DNA of 64,000 nucleotides from Flavobacteriaceae bacterium GF1 (GTDB lineage Bacteria > Bacteroidota > Bacteroidia > Flavobacteriales > Flavobacteriaceae), in NCBI GenBank assembly GCA_009797885.1, contig WNKP01000002.1:434001-498000 (forward strand). The letters are read 5' to 3'. Positions 61,313 to 64,000 of this stretch are shown piece by piece. The notes under the pieces were generated by a model. That model worked only from the letters and a program-made list of their open reading frames with translations, did not search any database and was not told the origin of the DNA. The translations under genes and the position numbers were made by a program. The first letter of the stretch is position 1; each line of letters starts with the position of its first letter.

Positions 61313-63382
61313 TCAATACTCAAAAACAATGGCCGTATGCATTGTAAAAGTTGGTACCTTAACCTTAATGCGCGTGCCATCTTTTGTAAATTCCAAAGGC
61401 CTGTTACCTGGCACTTGTACTACTTTTTTGATGGGTTCCTCTACCTGAAGTGTCAATGCAACATTGGGTACTGGCAAAAAATCTTCAATAACACTCACGT
61501 CACCCCTGAGCAAAGGTGGGGCATATAGCAGATGGGCCACATATCTATTTTTACCCTTTTGATTTAAAAGGCTAACACGACCGGAACTCGGCAGATGGTC
61601 TACTTTTAAGTTGGGGTTTTTATACAAAAGGTCTATGGCATTTTTTACCAGTTGTCGATGTAGAAATACTCCATCTTTATGGTACAGTCTGTCCAAAGCA
61701 TGTGCAAAAAACAGGATGTTTCCATTTCTTATGACTGCAGGATATTCAGAATCTTCCAATTTGTAAGGGGTCTCCCTATGACCATTGAACTTGTCATAGG
61801 TCCTATTGAAATAGGGTTCACGTATCTTGGCAAGAACCTCTCCCTTAGTTGATTTAACCAAAAGTCCGGCCTTATAATTCAAGAAAGGGGTAGTGACAAC
61901 GTCTTTTCCCAAATCCTTCTTCACGACCGTGAAATCAAATTGAAAATCTGATGGCCCTATATAGTCCGCCCCAACGTCAAACAAAAATTTATTTCGTGTT
62001 TCGTTTAAGGCTCCATCAGCAAAGACAATCAGTTTTCCGCCCCTATCTACCCAATCATTGATTTTTTTTGCCTGTTCAGGGGTGATTGAGGGTTCGCTTG
62101 GGATGATGATAAGCTCAAAGTCATCTAAATTATCTGCTTCAGCCACTTTAAAGTCGTCATGGGTTTCCAGGAGCATATTGATGACACCGTGATCGGCGGA
62201 TACATCCAATGTTAGCCATATGCCCAGTTTGGACACTGGTACTCCGCCAGGGCCATAGTCTTCTATTTGTTTGACATATTCATAGGCGTGTCCAATATTC
62301 CTATAGGTTTCCATATCCATCTCACCCGAAGGGTGTAATTGGTCACCGAAGTTGCATGAGGCACCAAACGAAATCATGGCCGCGGCTTCATATTTTATGG
62401 CATCTTTATGCTTAAAGCCACCAAATTCACCCCATGCTTTATGAAATTTTCCGCTCATGCCCACTGCTGGTGTACCCTGTTGTAAGTGGTATTTGGCATC
62501 TAAGGGTAATTTATTGTACCCACCCCAAGTGGTAGGTAGGTCTTCCAAATCTTGATGGGTGTCCATATCAAAAAGCCGCTCTTTGAAAAGATAGACATCT
62601 TTGATTCGAGTAACGGCATTGAAGTACACGGTAGCCTCAGGATTGTACTTGGCGACCAACTGCCTGAGTTCTTTCATGTGGGCTTTTAACGCCAATGCAT
62701 GACTACGTTCCACGGCCAGTGTATCCGTAATATCGATACCTTCCTTTTTCATTCTGGCCATGGCATATTGGTTGTAGTTGGTTTTCGCTACATGGTAGAT
62801 ATCGAACCAAAAGCCGTCAAAATCGGGATATCGTTGGCAAATTTCTTCTACCTGTTTCATGATGTGTTCATGATAAGGCGTGCCAATGCTGGGATCCATT
62901 CGCTTCCAAAGATAGGTGGGTCGTTCGGTATCAGGTGACGTATCCCAGTCATAACCGGGAGCATTGATGGATCCGTCCTTGTTGCGAATTGTCCATTCGG
63001 GGTGTTCCCGTGCGTCAAGTTCACTCCATCCAATGGTAAAATAGAATGGGGCCTTGACGCCAATTTCATGGCAGGCCTCCAGTTGTGCACCAAGAAGGTC
63101 GAAATCCAAATTGGGGTGCATTTTACCCACTTTCGATGGATAGTAGGTCCAGCCATGATGTCCCTTGCTAAAAATATTGATATGGTTGATGTTACCAGCT
63201 TTTAAAGCAGCCTGAAACTGCTTTTTGTCAAATTTTTTTCCAATATCAGGGATGTGTTCGGAGGTATGGAAGTCTAAATGTACCTGCCTTGTGGGCATGG
63301 GCTGATCAATACTTCGTTGGGTCTGGGCGACACTACCTTGAGCACCTAAAAAAATACAAATAATGCTGACTATTTTGCGCAT
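61313..63382 (-). CDS. Secreted GH151-like putative alpha-L-fucosidase
   Basis: 689 residues with a signal peptide ending at V-A-Q. A TIM barrel fills about residues 30-370: V-H-L-D-F-H-T-S-E-H-I-P near the start, K-G-H-H-G-W-T-Y-Y-P, F-D-G-F-W-F-D-I-Y-H near 200 (Asp is a candidate nucleophile), then F-G-A-S-C-N-F-G-D-Q. A GH42-like trimerisation domain (about 390-600) and a beta-sandwich end follow. I place it near GH151 by recall of this pattern. Expected role: release of fucose or a like sugar from oligosaccharides in the periplasm. A LacI-type operator lies 10 bases before the start. Confidence 0.7.
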   Translation of the reverse strand: MRKIVSIICIFLGAQGSVAQTQRSIDQPMPTRQVHLDFHTSEHIPDIGKKFDKKQFQAALKAGNINHINIFSKGHHGWTYYPSKVGKMHPNLDFDLLGAQLEACHEIGVKAPFYFTIGWSELDAREHPEWTIRNKDGSINAPGYDWDTSPDTERPTYLWKRMDPSIGTPYHEHIMKQVEEICQRYPDFDGFWFDIYHVAKTNYNQYAMARMKKEGIDITDTLAVERSHALALKAHMKELRQLVAKYNPEATVYFNAVTRIKDVYLFKERLFDMDTHQDLEDLPTTWGGYNKLPLDAKYHLQQGTPAVGMSGKFHKAWGEFGGFKHKDAIKYEAAAMISFGASCNFGDQLHPSGEMDMETYRNIGHAYEYVKQIEDYGPGGVPVSKLGIWLTLDVSADHGVINMLLETHDDFKVAEADNLDDFELIIIPSEPSITPEQAKKINDWVDRGGKLIVFADGALNETRNKFLFDVGADYIGPSDFQFDFTVVKKDLGKDVVTTPFLNYKAGLLVKSTKGEVLAKIREPYFNRTYDKFNGHRETPYKLEDSEYPAVIRNGNILFFAHALDRLYHKDGVFLHRQLVKNAIDLLYKNPNLKVDHLPSSGRVSLLNQKGKNRYVAHLLYAPPLLRGDVSVIEDFLPVPNVALTLQVEEPIKKVVQVPGNRPLEFTKDGTRIKVKVPTFTMHTAIVFEY

Positions 63383-63391
63383 GGAAAAAGG

Positions 63392-63403
63392 TTAAACGTT
63401 TAA
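63392..63403 (-). promoter_or_regulatory. LacI-type operator before the GH151-like gene
   Basis: TTAAACGTTTAA is a perfect 12-base palindrome with central CG, 9 bases before the start codon, and it follows a -7-like TACATTTA (minus strand, 63414-63407). Eleven of twelve bases equal the site before fucI. No further gene is seen in the 176 bases up to the next gene; AGAACG and CGTTCT at 63491-63513 form a small hairpin. Confidence 0.65.
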
Positions 63404-63558
63404 TCATAAATGTAATAAAATTCAAGAAATTCCGGGCATTACATCCAATGGCTTTCTGCCTAGGTTCAAGAACGGTTTGATAATCTTCCAAGAACGCCAC
63501 CAGGGGACGTTCTGATGCTTTAAGCTCCATTGTTATATTCCAGGGGTTTTGGCCATTG

Positions 63559-64000
63559 TTACTCATATTCGAATACCACTGCCGTATGGCATTCCAGTTT
63601 TGGTACGGTCAACTTCAACTTGCCCTTATCGGTTTTTGTCTCCAATAGTTCACCGGAGGGAACCAGATATACGGCTGTCACTTTTTCGGGCAAATCAATT
63701 TCGAGCGGCACATCGTACAACGATACCAAATCTTCGATGACCCTTACAGAGCCCCTTTGTATCGGAGATGCATACATCAGATGAACAACGTACCTCTTGA
63801 GTTCTGGTTGATGCAAAAGATTAATACGGCCCATGCTTGGCATTTTGGTGGTCACTAGGGGCTTCTCCCTAAGAAGTTGCAGTGCATTGAAAAATAGATC
63901 TCTGTGTATCCTTGCACCCTCCTTTGCATATTGTCTGTCCAGATCATGGGCGATAAAGATGATATTACCATTCCTTATGACGGCCGGATGTAGGGCGGTA
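63559..64000 (-). CDS. Second GH151-like protein, C-terminal part (cut by window end)
   Basis: The frame is open from the right edge to 63559, 146 residues. It reads A-V-I-R-N-G-N-I-I-F-I-A-H-D-L-D-R-Q-Y and ends C-H-T-A-V-V-F-E-Y-E. The neighbour at 61313 has A-V-I-R-N-G-N-I-L-F-F-A-H-A-L-D-R-L-Y and ends M-H-T-A-I-V-F-E-Y, so the two are tandem paralogues. Only the end of the trimerisation-like domain and the beta-sandwich is present here; the catalytic part lies outside. It precedes the first GH151-like gene in the same direction. Confidence 0.75.
   Translation of the reverse strand, partial: TALHPAVIRNGNIIFIAHDLDRQYAKEGARIHRDLFFNALQLLREKPLVTTKMPSMGRINLLHQPELKRYVVHLMYASPIQRGSVRVIEDLVSLYDVPLEIDLPEKVTAVYLVPSGELLETKTDKGKLKLTVPKLECHTAVVFEYE

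Noticed and set aside
63333-63566. Small minus-strand frame between the two GH151-like genes
   Set aside because: It overlaps the start of the first gene, crosses the operator, and shows no recognisable protein features.
1-64000. CRISPR arrays, insertion sequences, prophage genes, rRNA genes
   Set aside because: No regularly spaced repeats, transposase, integrase or phage genes and no rRNA were found on either strand.

Overview
The window reads as a chromosomal segment of a marine-type member of Flavobacteriaceae (Bacteroidota). The signs are paired ExbD genes, a DUF4249 protein paired with a TonB-dependent receptor, DUF5916, DUF4097 and DUF2723 proteins, the gene set rplM-rpsI-rpsB-tsf and pyrH-frr, and recurrent promoters of the TTTG-N19-TAnnTTTG type. 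Gene density is high and there is no IS element, phage or CRISPR array. No database search was run; family names rest on recognised motifs and remembered homologues.

Layout. 1-2726 (+): two ExbD pairs, apparently a tandem duplication split by an intrinsic terminator, then a small outer-membrane barrel protein. 2721-10097 (-): PAP2-like membrane protein, rpoN, asnS, an RND/MMPL exporter, frr, pyrH. 10204-13353 (+): an ECF sigma factor, a membrane HEAT-repeat candidate anti-sigma factor and two DUF4097 proteins, sitting between pyrH and the translation genes. 13421-16538 (-): tsf, rpsB (with an unusual helix-hairpin-helix tail), rpsI, rplM and a strong promoter. 16695-23966 (+): DUF5916 protein, DUF4249 lipoprotein with TonB receptor, a gene-end remnant, and a lipocalin-like lipoprotein.

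24004-30390: a tyrosine/homogentisate degradation cluster (HisC-like aminotransferase, flavin reductase, fahA, hmgA, hppD, all -) with a divergent MarR regulator; a 15-bp palindrome lies between the hppD and marR promoters. 30374-44448 holds mostly housekeeping or single genes: SUMF1-like lipoprotein, B12-dependent ribonucleotide reductase, a DUF4440-like lipoprotein, a 52-residue small protein, polA, an unknown membrane protein, glycosylasparaginase, cutC, two tandem membrane metallophosphoesterases, and a thioredoxin-fold protein without its cysteines. A DUF2723 membrane protein and a tRNA-Gln follow.

From 48273 to the right edge lies a sugar catabolic locus: LacI regulator, L-fucose isomerase, an AraB-type (not FucK-type) kinase, a beta-helix GH141-like protein without a signal peptide, a GH130-like protein, an MFS carrier, a secreted nucleoside-hydrolase-like protein, FucP, a DASS-family carrier, and two tandem GH151-like putative alpha-L-fucosidases (the second cut by the window end). 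Two near-identical LacI-type palindromes, before fucI and before the GH151-like gene, tie the two arms into one regulon. Isomerase plus AraB-type kinase without a visible fuculose-phosphate aldolase leaves open whether the sugar is L-fucose or its 6-deoxy-lacking analogue D-arabinose. This locus is the most interesting part of the window.
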